Assembly: GCF_019059575.1 (NCBI RefSeq)
Contig: NW_024882198.1
Span: 278,501-342,500 of the forward strand
Direction: 5' to 3'
From: Amphibalanus amphitrite
Taxonomy: Eukaryota > Arthropoda > Thecostraca > Balanomorpha > Balanidae
DNA length: 64,000 nt
Under the pieces are notes generated by a model, which saw only the letters and a program-made list of their open reading frames with translations, ran no database searches and had not been told where the DNA came from. Positions 35,701-46,800 of the stretch are shown one piece after another. Within the stretch, counting starts at the first letter, position 1, and each line of letters opens with the position of its first letter. The translations under genes and the position numbers were made by a program.

Positions 35701-37822
35701 ACGTCAAGACGTGCGTCCACAACGGTCTGGCCCTGTACACCACCTGGACCATCATAGCGGCGCTCATCAACCTCGACGTGGTCATCGTCTATGTGGGGGA
35801 GGTGAGTGAGTGCGGGCGCCGAGTTCAGAGGAAAATGAGGTTTGGGTGACTGCGGGTGGCGCCGTACTATCGACTTTGTTGCGAGAAAGCGTGGGCAGTA
35901 ATAACTCTAACTGTGTATTTTAATTGTTAGACTAAAAAACCATACCCATCCAAAGCATAGCTTGCACTTTGTGAACGATGCCTTTTCATTGTACGGTATA
36001 AAATCGTTCTGTCATGCAATTGCTACTGCCGATAGCAAGCGCTGTCTAGGGTTCTGTGGACCTTTGACGTTTCATGCAACGCCCATTATGCGTATTGACA
36101 GAGTGTCTGCTATTGACTAACTGATTGGTATTCTGTCGCGCACACTCGTTCCCCGTCGATATATGATTCGATATATTAGAGTCGAGGTTTGTTGACTCAC
36201 GCATTCAGAGACTGTGTGTTACACGACTTCGCCGCCTCTGCTGTTGACTCAGCACACACTGGCGGCAGTTCCGTCCGGCAGTATATGATTCACCGGCAAT
36301 ACCTAAAACATGCGTAACGTCATTCATTTCGCTGGCAGCTTCTCACGTTTCTGAACATCTCCAAATCGAAATATGTTTTCGCATTTTAGCTGTACTCCCG
36401 CTCGAGATCACTCCCATGCCTTCACCTGGGATGACATTTACAAATACAACATTGCATTACGTCGGTATTCAAAGTATACAACTATTCGACGTGCCTCCTG
36501 CTGGTATTTGACGCTCTCTGCTCGTCGGATGCGCTCCGTTTCGTTCTGTGTTGGCTCCGCCCGGCCGGACGATAGCGCCACCCGGCCGATAACGCACGCT
36601 GGCCGAGGAAATAGGAGCGCATGTTTGCCAGCGGTGGCTGATAGTTACCGATATATGTAGGCCGACCTTGGGTGATGGCGGGGATACCGGAACAGTGTGA
36701 GCCCTCATGGCGGTCATTTTTTTGGGGGGGGGGGGGGGCGGGCGACTTCCGTCATGCTGTCATTTACATACAGCGCTGGGCTCGGGACGAGAGCTGAAAA
36801 GTAGACGGTATGCGTAAAAGTGAAGTTGTGTTACGTCATTCGTGCTACGACGTAAGTTAAAATAATTTCCGGGAGTGTCGGGCTCCATTCTACAATATAC
36901 TGGTTGTCGCCGCCCCGTGGCCCCCTCCGTCCGTTGCTGCGCCGTCAAATGATCCCTTGAGTCCATCATACATGTCTATTGATTAGGTCGTGTCGCTCCC
37001 CTGGTTAGCACGCTCCCAGTGGGCACGTGGAAGGAGATGATCGTTCAGCCTCTTTCCCCTCTGACATTCTCTCCCTCCGCCTTTTCCAGGGCTCTAACGA
37101 GGTAGCCAGTTCACCCTTAGATAGTGTTCTGAAATCTCTTCCCTCCGCCTTTCCCAGGGCTCTAACGAGGTAGCCAGCTCGGCCATCGCCGGTGTGTTGG
37201 CCGCTTCCATCGTCATCTGGCTTCTCCTCGAGATCACCGTATTGGACAAGTACACGCGCTGGACCATCACACCCGGATTCGGTGAGTCGAGTGTCCCTCT
37301 AAGAAAGACGTTATCAGCTTCCGGCATTCGTATGTCGATTTGCCCTCGGATATCGGCATCATGGGACTAAGCCCCCTGCACGGAAAATTCGTTTACGACA
37401 TACTATACCCGCACTTTTCGCCCATCCATATGCGATATACGATAATACGTGCACGATATACGATCACTTTAACACGATATCGTCTTTGGTATCATTTCAA
37501 CTTTACCTGAAGGACTGAGGGTGTCAGTTTGTTCCCAAAAATTTCCCTCGTCCTTTATCTCTGACCCCAGTTTGTCCCTAGTCTCTACATCACACCGTCT
37601 GAGTGAAATATAACCGTCTGTCGTCCTGCTCCCTCAGTGCTGGTGTGGGCTCTGTCCGCCGTCTACCAGAAGAACTACGATATCGCCACGGGCAGCACAC
37701 CCACCATGCTGATGATGGCGCTGGTCACCGCCTGTGTATCGCTGGCCGGCCGCCTCGCCACCCTGGTCTACTTCACCTACCGAGACAGCAGCTCGCGCTC
37801 CATGAGAGTCACCTGCGCTTAG
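32724..37822 (+). CDS. Polytopic membrane protein resembling tryptophan-rich sensory (TspO-like) proteins
   Basis: Six exons join in phase: 32724-32832, 33182-33304, 35135-35348, 35648-35801, 37158-37281 and 37638-37822 (TAG), giving 302 aa. I count seven or eight hydrophobic segments, among them FACTVIALPLYALTLFF, GWAFAIWGIIYTWLGIGLVY, FWLLIIASFCVNVGWLFAW, TAACVLLLLLALCNVLALVV and a C-terminal MLMMALVTACVSLAGRLATL. The PIGWAFAIWGIIYTWL motif followed by NVGWLFAWGY is typical of the tryptophan-rich sensory protein/TspO-related family, here with additional C-terminal helices. I do not know its ligand or cellular site. The start is the first ATG after the mapped promoter and opens directly into a hydrophobic segment. 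Three of its splice junctions are tandemly duplicated, and intron 2 holds a hAT-like element. Confidence 0.82.
33293..33378 (+). repeat. Duplicated exon-2 donor junction, TspO-like gene
   Basis: GACTCGTCTACGGTGAGTCG at 33293-33312 recurs 66 bp later as GACTCGTCTATGGTTAGTCG. The second donor has decayed from GTGAGT to GTTAGT. The space between is rich in GAGTC repeats. Confidence 0.75.
34018..34746. mobile_element. hAT-like MITE with GACTCC arrays, 8-bp target duplication CTTCAGTT
   Basis: Ends CAGGGTTTCGGAGTCG (34018) and CGACTCCGAAACCCTG (ending 34746) are perfect inverted repeats flanked by exact CTTCAGTT (34010-34017 and 34747-34754). Next to each end are arrays of the hexamer GACTCC (about 34050-34122 and 34658-34738), with about 500 bp of unrelated filler between. 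It lies in intron 2 of the TspO-like gene. The related element at 47110-47338 has the same type of ends. Confidence 0.88.
34862..35186 (+). repeat. Four tandem copies of the exon-3 acceptor junction, TspO-like gene
   Basis: The CCCACAG acceptor plus 49 coding bases (GLSQLWRRTDAGPVYLTPVT) occurs with exon starts at 34871, 34964, 35043 and 35135, spaced 93, 79 and 92 bp. Only the last runs into the full exon. From copy 1, the frame passes through copy 2 (93 is a multiple of three) but shifts at copy 3 and stops; copy 3 itself stops at the acceptor of copy 4. Confidence 0.93.
37068..37185 (+). repeat. Duplicated exon-5 acceptor junction, TspO-like gene
   Basis: The stretch CTCCCTCCGCCTTT(T/C)CCAG followed by GGCTCTAACGAGGTAGCCAG occurs with exon starts at 37090 and 37158, 68 bp apart. 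From the upstream copy the frame is open for about 27 codons and then stops at a TAG within the second copy. Confidence 0.9.
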
Positions 37823-37837
37823 GGGCGTCGGAGGGCA

Positions 37838-37985
37838 GCTAGAGTCGTAAGAGGGCGTGCGGAGTCGTCATCAGAGAGCGTTTGGAGTCGTCAGAGGGCG
37901 TGCGGAGTCGTTGGAGAGGGCCTGGAGTCGTTGGAGAGCGTCTGGAGTCGTTGGAGAGCGTCTGGAGTCGCCAGGAGCGTCCTAG
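37838..37985 (+). repeat. 3' UTR minisatellite after the TspO-like stop codon
   Basis: Six or seven imperfect units of about 20-25 bp built on GGAGTCGTTGGAGAGCGTCT begin within 20 bp of the stop. It parallels the minisatellite at the SPATA6 stop codon. Confidence 0.8.
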
Positions 37986-38858
37986 GCCGCGAGAGGGAGT
38001 TTATAGTTCCCATAGGGTGGCGGTGGAGCGTCGGAGAGGATTCCGGGAGACACCTGACGGGCGCTTTAACTATGGATGCACATGCGGAGGGGAACCCTGG
38101 GTCCCTGAGGGAGGAGGCAAGAAGTTCTCCGGGGGCGCCGGCCAGGCCCAGACAGTGTAAGGTGGACTGGATCGTTGAGAGGGAGGAAGAGTAGGATGAA
38201 GCGTTTTGTTAGATCGATGTGTGTGTTGGATTAGCTGTACTTGGTTAGTATCATTGTGAACGTTTCAACTTCGTGATATAATGTGGCCTTGCTATTTATG
38301 TGGTTATGTATAATATCGTCACAAAGGTCGTTTAGAGGCCGACGCTAAAGGACTACGCCCTCATATTCACCCGAGTTGTGTAACGCTTACAGTTGTGAGA
38401 GCACCTAATAGAGACTCAAGCCTGTGCTATGAGTCTAATTCGATGTGATGATCATGATTTAGTTAGATTTTTCACTCGATGAGACTGAACAGTGAACATC
38501 TTCCTATACCAATGCATGTCTTAGAATGAAAAATCTTTGATCGACTGTATTGACATTGCGTTTCTAATGTTTTTCCTATTGTTGTCGATAAATTCCAGGC
38601 TTTGCTGTAATTGTTTTTCAGTATTAACATTGAGGCTCATTGCGTTCGTGTTTTGTTTTTTGTCCATGTGATCACCGATTGACAGCAAGGGCTAGTATTT
38701 TATTTTTAAGTAGTGAATTTAAGAGGACCGTCTTAGTTGTGAGTCCTGAGTACTACTCATTCAAATGGATGTGTTCAAAGAAATGCTGGTGGTGAACGAT
38801 TTGCGAACTAAACTGCCGGTGAAACGAGTAGTCTTCTTATGCCTGCCAAGTATCTTGC

Positions 38859-38864
38859 AATAAA
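38859..38864 (+). terminator. Poly(A) signal AATAAA of the TspO-like gene
   Basis: Canonical AATAAA about 1.04 kb after the stop, the first good candidate downstream, with the next gene on the other strand. Confidence 0.6.
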
Positions 38865-38885
38865 GAGATTCAGTGTAATAATGTC

Positions 38886-40225
38886 CTGCAGCCTGACACC
38901 AAACATCACTCAGTTCTCTGAGCACTGAGCTGTCTGCCCAGTACCGCCACTGAGTTGGTTGGACCACGTTCCGCAGACAACACCCGTCCTCCCCTCCTGA
39001 GCTGGAGTGGAGATCAGACACGACTCCAGGTATCCTGTGTACGGAGCGGATAGTGGACTAGTCACCACAGCAACGCCATCTACAACCACCCTTCGGAGCA
39101 GGCAACTCGTCTGTCCACTGCAGGCGGTGTGGTTTGTCACCGTCCAACCCCAGCCATTCACCTCCATTCACTGTTACCAGTCTCAGTTCGTACAGGCCCT
39201 CCGTCCAGTCCTCCAGCCCCAGCCCGTCGTCTCCTCCGTCCAGTTTCAGTTTCCCCGAGTTGACAAGTTGAAGTCCTCTCCGCATCAGTGCACAGTTCAG
39301 TTCCACTCTACCCTCCATCACACCCCTTCTTCCCTCAGTGTCAGTTCGCATTCCGATCGGCTCAGTCCTGGTCACACAGCGCCCGGTTCCCGGTCACACT
39401 GCTCGACCGGACCGCACTGGTATTCCTCAGTCCCCACTCGATGAATGATTCAACGTGTTTCTCAGTTGCAAAAACGCCAATAAATTCATCACATTTGTAT
39501 TATCATCCCATTACGCACAGTAGTATTCACAGCAGAGTCCAGTATTCATTACACTATGTACAAAATGTAATTAACACAACGACCACACCACCAATTGCGG
39601 GGCTAAAAACCAATTCCGTTAGTACTGTCTTATACAAGGGGCCGACAAGTCAACGCCATGACCGTGTGGAAGACATAACAGATCGTTCCGTTGAATTTAC
39701 CTTTACCATAATTATTGACCATTCCATGATAATATGCAGAAGTAAATAAATTGTTGCGTGGTTACCTGGTTGCGTGGGAGCCCCACAAACTTTGAGCTGA
39801 GCCGTCTCAAGCAGCCCGAGACCGACCCAGAAACTTCAACATCCATAGAATATCAAATAAATACGATGCTTCAGTCCAGGTGGTTAGAACAGAAAAACGG
39901 GCCCATGCCTGCAGGAATCTGTCCACTTGACAGACGTCCGGAGGAGAGCAAGAAAAAAACAGCAGCCCCGCGCCTGGGATGTCAGTTCAGTGGTCCATGA
40001 TTTACTTATCAAACAGAGTTGTGTCACAGTAGGAGGCTACAGCACCCGCCCAGAGGCTACAGATCACAGCGCGGGGTCGCGGCTCCGCTCGCCATTCCGT
40101 CCCGTCTGATGGTGACGGCGGCCCGCGGCCCCTCCCAGTCAGTCCACAGATCGGTGTACAGAAACAGATACACAGCCTGGCGGCTCGGCTGACCACAGTT
40201 CTACACAGCAGAGCTGCGGCAGCCG

Positions 40226-40228
<3 letters not shown>
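38886..40228. other. Convergent intergenic / 3' UTR region
   Basis: Lies between the 3' ends of the TspO-like gene (+) and the calexcitin-like gene (-). CCAGTC-rich open frames (39007-39444) have no recognised features. No clear minus-strand AATAAA close to the calexcitin stop. Confidence 0.4.

Positions 40229-40295
<67 letters not shown>
40229..40295. repeat. CT microsatellite
   Basis: About 33 uninterrupted CT dinucleotides ending in CCGCAG, on the + strand. It looks like a strong acceptor but no exon with coding potential follows. Confidence 0.97.
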
Positions 40296-40297
<2 letters not shown>

Positions 40298-40813
40298 CAG
40301 GACAGACGGCTCACTGGTCTGTCGCGGCACCGCCCTCACAGCTGTGTGCGGTCTCCAGATTCTGACACGGCGGCACAGCCGAGTCCTGCCGTCACCTCCC
40401 GCGGGTCGCCTCTCTCCAGCCCTTGGCCGCCAGTTCTGTCCCTGACTCTGTATTGCATGTCGACGTGCGGCGTCCTGTCGTGAGACTGTGTGGTCCTCAA
40501 TCCTCAGTCTTCACCACAGCTTGCCAGTCGAGGAGCTGGGGATTCTCCCCACAGTCGCCGAGCAGTCCAGAGTTTCAGACACCGACACGCAGCAGACTGG
40601 CGCCACAAATACAGCTCTCAGAGCCATGTCAGACCTGCTCGCCTGTCCGTCCTTCCATTGGTCCTTCCATCATCTCGCTGGTGGCGCGTTGGCCCTCCAG
40701 GACTCAAGTAGAAACTCCTTCCAGAGCCTGGAGCTACCTCCGCCGCAGGACCATCTCACTAACAGACGGGCGGGTCAGCCAGTTACGACCAGACCCAGAC
40801 AGACCCCTACCGT

Positions 40814-43800
40814 TCAACCAGAGACCACCTGTTGCGGGTCAATGGTCCGCACGGTCTCCGGCAGCTCGTCCACGAGCACGCCGAAAAAGTCCTTCCCGAT
40901 CGAGTTCTCGTCCTCAGAGTACAGGAAGTCGATGGCGACGTTGACGAACTCGTCGATGCTCAGGAAGCCGTCGTTGTTCTGGTCGATGGCTTGGAACGAC
41001 CGCTCTGCCATCTGTCGGCGGGCAGGAGAAACACCGATTAACACACACCAGTCTGAGACACGGGACAAACGAGGCATACGGTGCTCTGTGGTACCGTAAA
41101 CCTGAGCTGGCATCACTACATACAGGACTGAATTAATACTTGTGCATGTGTGATCGAAACTGGAAAATTTTGGTAAAGCACACAGACGATACGGTCACTA
41201 AAGTTATGTCAAAACCGTAGAACAATCATTCATTGTAATGAAAAGGGCCGCAGAATATAGTCCTATGTGGCCGATCTAGGCTAGCGTCTTAGTCTTTCTG
41301 GTGCCAAGGCACAGTAAATCGAAAATCCAAATCGTAAATATCCCGTAAGCGTACCTCGTCTGAGAGTCCGTAGGCCCTGAAGAAGGTCTTGTACTCGCGG
41401 GGCGAGATGATGCGGTTTCCGTTGGTGTCAATCATCTCGAAAATCTGAAACAAGCAGAGACGAGCCGTTAATCCTGGAGATCGGCGCTTAATTTATCAAT
41501 GGGGAAGTTGGGCAGGCACAGACAATGCAACACAATAATTCAGCGTTAAAATCTATCGCGATTTCTAATACACAGCGAGCCGGCACTTTTTCGATTAAGC
41601 GCTACATAAGCAAGCAATGCATAATGGCAACTGAATGGCATTGTGATCTCTCGATTATGTTTCGTTATGTATGTAAAAGCTTTGATAGGAGCGTAGGTTG
41701 TCATTTCCGCTAATCGCTGTCCTTGAGACACAATTGGTCAAAACGGCTCAAAGCTTCCGCCTCAGACTGTCCGGGCCATAAGAGGTCGGCTGACGCAACG
41801 CACGCTCGGGCAGCCCAATAAAAACCGATTATGAAACAAACTGACCGGGGAAGCAGCAGTGTGTTCCCGGGTTAGTTTCGCGAGGAAAGCTGATGAACAA
41901 CACCAGCCAAGGAAGGCATGCTCACAATCGGCAGATTTGTGTTAAGAAATCAGCTTCTAACACCAATTATCGAGGAAGTGGTTAAAAGGTCACCATATCG
42001 ACTCGTGTCGTGGGGAAACTCAGAATTGAGAAACCACCGAACCGGTGGAGAAACGTCTTCCCCAGCGTTGAAAACATGCAATCACCATAACATAAAGCAT
42101 ATGAATCGGGCCCTGCGAGTTACGACACAGCAGGGGCAACCGTAATCGCAATAGGGGAGGCGGGAAACTGAAATATCCTTCTCTTGCGTCCGCCGCAACC
42201 GGCAGAAGGGGACCGATTTCCAAGTGCACAGGACCTGGACATTGCCTGGGTCGAGTGATCGAGTCATGTGATCCGTACTGATCGAGTGATGGGAGGTGCT
42301 GTGAAGTGTAAAACCTAAACAATGCATCAGAGAAGCACTAAACCTCTCCATCCCTGCCGTATAAAATTCTGCCTAGACACAAAGAGCCTCGCCTTCTTAC
42401 ACACAAAAACACCAACCCATGGGATCCGTTCACCTTTCACAGACACACGAAAAAGGTGGTCCGGCACCAGTACGATGGTCCAGCCCAGCATCGATGTGAA
42501 AGCGAGGCTTAGCATAACTCGGACTTGTAGATGAGGCCAATGACCGGCACATTCGCTCATAAAACATAGTGATCGGGTCATATGACTCGGGTCATAATCC
42601 CCGGGTCCTGCTTGCGTTTGGGTCAACCACTGCTGTTCTGAGCTGACCTGTGACGGGTCGGGTCGCGCATTTTAGCACGATGGACTCGTCCTCTAACGTT
42701 CAGGAAGTCATGGGACCTACTACTGAAACAAGTTCGCTGCATACTACATATTTACTGTCCCTCGTAAGCACAACAATCCCATTCGAACTTCGAGTGGCAC
42801 GGCAAAGCGCAACTCGCCAGTCGCCAACAGACGACCGCTCTAATGACCGTTTGACGTAATTGGCCAACCATTAAAATATCTGTCGGCGCCACTGACGCCA
42901 ATGATGACGGAGAGCAGCAGCTGTACTGACGTCTTATATAAACTATCACCGAGGTAAACAGCGGATGGGCAACATGACCGTCAAAAGCCTGCACGACAGA
43001 GCAGAGGTAACCTGAAACGGCAGATGCACGGGCAGAACCTGGGTGTGCTTTTTCGGGATGGCAGGAGCTTGCAGGGCATCGGAACAGGTGTTCAGCGTAA
43101 CAACCAGTCCGGTGGGAACGCGCAGAGTGCGCGATAAGCGTCCTAAGCATGTGACCTGGCCCAAGCCACAATAACGGACACTTGCACACCGCCATAATGA
43201 TGTGCTTCGCTACGCCTGGTATCCTGGTAAAATAATCAGACCATTATCCAGCAGCGGCCGTGTCATATACCCACGCGTTGGTGCGTGCCGTTCGTATACG
43301 GAGGGTGAACGGATCTCTGCGCAGATCCGAGTGCTGAGCAGACATTTTCAACACCAGGCAGCATCAAGAAAATTAATGAGGGAGATAAGCGAATGTATGC
43401 AATGACGTTTGTTTCCACTCAGCACGGCCTTTTACAGCACCGGAAAGTGAAATCTACTAAAAGTCACATCTAGGCCATGTTTCATCATAAAATCCCTAAT
43501 CCTATGTTCGGTACTAAAAACAGTTCTTTGGAATAGCAGCCAAACAAAAACAACAATCCGCCTGGTCGATACGCCGCCGCCTAGGCGGTCCCTTTTCCTC
43601 CCATGACTTGCAACAAGTCTCCGAAGGAAATGTGGCCGTCTAAATCACCGGAACTGATTTATGCCATTGCAGGCAGATAAGTTCCGACGGTGCGTGCAGA
43701 TACATACCACAGCTGATGCAACATGACCTCCATGTGATGTGGACCGTCCAGGAGTTGACCCGCCCGATCGACTCGGTCCGATCCGAACCCTGCCTAGTAT

Positions 43801-46800
43801 CCGTTCGGACTGATAATCCCCGTCGTATCCATCAGTCGATCACCTCCAGCGTTTTTTTTCTAGCTATAACGCGGATAATCGTCCAAATTATGTACATGCA
43901 GAAACGGAGGGAATTGAGCGATGGCAGGCCACTTTGGACGAGTCATGGTCCCCGAGAGGCAGCATTTTCTTTGTGAAACGGCCGTTTAATCCCGGGAATT
44001 AGTCACGACAAAACCCAAACAAACAAGCGTGCAGCGCTGCCGGCTGCCGCGACAATTTTCCTGCAAACTGGGCCATTGACGGAAAAACGATTCGATCAAA
44101 TACCATCCCAGCCTTCAAACAGACCATTGTGTGCAACGACCGGGCAGCGTGACATTTCACCACGCCACCAAATCGTCGTACCACCCACCCCGCTCGCCAC
44201 GGTCCCACAAAACACAGCTGCGCCAAGCCGTGTCGCCCGTCCGCTCCTTGCATCATTCAGTCGGTGTAGGCCGCGCAGTCTACCTACCAAACAGCACCCA
44301 CTATGGAAAAACACCTCGCCGTCCGCGGCGGCGGCGACGGTCCTGCACATACCGATCCCGACAACATCGGCAAGCGATCTACACCGGGGGGGGGGGGGGG
44401 GGGACACACCGACGCACTACGGGCTGATGCAACCGACACGCACAGCGAGAGAACCAGTCACCAAAGCCAGACGCGAAGAGCAGAGGACTCCGCCGGTAAC
44501 AGGCGGTCATCCGTCACACAGGCGTAAACGGTGTGACAGGCTGCAGCCGAGCACACGTCCGTGCCCGCCCGGAGCGACAGTGTCCCATTATGCCGACCCT
44601 GGCCTCGTTAAACCGCCGCCCGGCAGCTACAGCAGGCTGCAGTATGCGCCTGCGACGGTAGCGAGGGACTGCGTCCATACCCGGAGTTATGGGGTGCAAA
44701 GTGCGCACGACCGGTAGCCAAGGCTATGTTTGACAGACAGGCGACATGCCACAAATCCAGAAATGATTTGACATCTCAATCGTGATGTGATCGCTAACAA
44801 TGCCTGGAGCTGCCAAACGCCAGGACCGGCAGCGGTTTATCATTCAGGGATCAACGCACGCGTGCAATGAATAGCTTCAGTCCGCGGCAATGGCCGTGAG
44901 GATAATTAAAGCGCCACGTGGGACGGACAGGCTTCAGACGGTCAGAGCAGGAACTCCTTGTTACATTGATTGCTGGTGTCTGCCGGATTACAACCCAGCC
45001 CAAAACGGTCCTACTATACCTATACACTTTTTTAGCCCGGGGTAATGGATGATTTACAATATACGAAATAACTATGAACGGCAGCTCAAGCTGAATGGCT
45101 TAACCTCAACATCCGACCTAAACATCAACAACAGGAACGGCCTCAACATCTGACATGCCTCCACAGCAGCACCATTCCCCACAGAGCGGATAGCAACAAT
45201 TCGGTGCTACACCAGGTGGGACGACAACACAGTCGAGCGACAAGTGATACAATCACAGGTGCAGGATGGCCCACCGCAGCAGCAGCCCGTAATGCCGGCT
45301 ATTGTTGCGAGCTCGCGAGATCCGGTGTGGCGAGCAGCGAGGGGAACGGACGGATGGAATCCGTCCAATCCGTCCCGACTGGGCGAGGTAGAATATGAAG
45401 GTGGGCGATAACGGGTATGAAATTGGGAAAGGTTAAGCTTACCACAGTGGTGTTTATCCGAGAAATCTTAGGAACGGATAGCAGAAAAGCGGCGCTGTGT
45501 TACGGCGCTTATTCAATATTCACACTCGCTAAATCTCGTGTCAGACTATTGAGTCGCAAGACCGCCGTCAGTCCATTGTCAAGCCACGTGTATCGGACCG
45601 TGTTGAAACCACACTCTGGCTGACAGTTGATATATGACAGACGTAACATATGAATCTGTCATCTGGTTACGAAAGGGAGCTGTAACCTCGTTGTCGTTAC
45701 TAATCCACGACAGCCAGCGCGAACCCTTTGCCCTCGTCACCGCTGAGTTTCAAACGGAAATGTCAAACACCCGTGACTCAGACCAGTGAACGAAGCACTA
45801 CGTACGGCGCCGTGACCTGTGCCGTTGTGAAATGATGTAACCGTGCTTTAGGCACAGCGACTGCGCGATAATCAAATGTCGGGCACCGAAGAAAAAAAAG
45901 TGAGTGGGCCCTCGAAGGCTATCCACCACGTCGAGCTTATCTGAAGTGATCCAAAACGATTTTCGAGCCCGAGCCAATGAATGATTCCTGGCTCAAATAT
46001 TTGTGTCACCTTTCAATTCAGCACTGGGGTTGGTCGTCGGGAGCTCAATAAAAATCACTCCCCTCTTTCCTACCCCACCGGCTCGGCACTGATAGTCCTG
46101 TCCTGTCTTCAGCTGTGCCTTCGACACACCTGTGGCTGGTGTCAGAGCTCTGACGGTCCGTGCCGACCGTAGCAACCGGGCCGACGAGCGAACTGAGCCG
46201 CCCGCCACAGAGAACAGAGACCAGATGCAGCATACCAGGGCGGCCGCGCGGGGTTATAGGGAACTGGCCCGTACCGACCCGACCCAAACAACACCCAGCT
46301 GCAGCGCGTGGATTGGTGGTCGCTGCCAAACACAACAATGTCTGTCGAGTGCGCTGCGGGGGTCGATAACTCCTCCGTACAGCTGTGTGTCAATCTTCGA
46401 GCGTCAGAGCAAGCGAGTTGCTAGGTGGCAGTCCTAACGCAAGGTGGTGATGGAGCACGGTTCGTAATGTATGCGGCGCAGTGATGGACCATTAAAATGT
46501 GTCGCGAAGGCACTGCATGTCAACAGCATGTACCCGGTGTTAGCGAGCATTAGTCGAGTTTGTCATTGTGTTTTGAAATGGGCCAAACAGGCCGTTGCCA
46601 GTTGGCGCATTGAGAACCAGTGCCAAACAGAAAAACACATCAAAACAAACATGTCACTGCTAGACTTTCCGGTAAACGCAGTCCCAGCTCCATTCAACAT
46701 AGCTAAAGAAAAAACTATTGTGAAGGAAGCGGCCGCCTGAAAAGGAAGACAATCGGGGAAAATGTCCCTCCTCAGTAGGTGCCCATAAAAACATGTCAAT

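Noticed and set aside
40229..40320. CT run ending in CCGCAG as a plus-strand splice acceptor
   Set aside because: No coding exon or partner donor follows on the plus strand; it is a microsatellite in the 3' flank of a minus-strand gene.
42925..42960. TATATAAA at about 42937 as an internal promoter
   Set aside because: No coding sequence or initiator context downstream.
44076..44717. 213-codon frame in the calexcitin intron
   Set aside because: Thr/Arg/Pro-rich low complexity, overlaps similar frames on the other strand, no recognisable domain or splice context.
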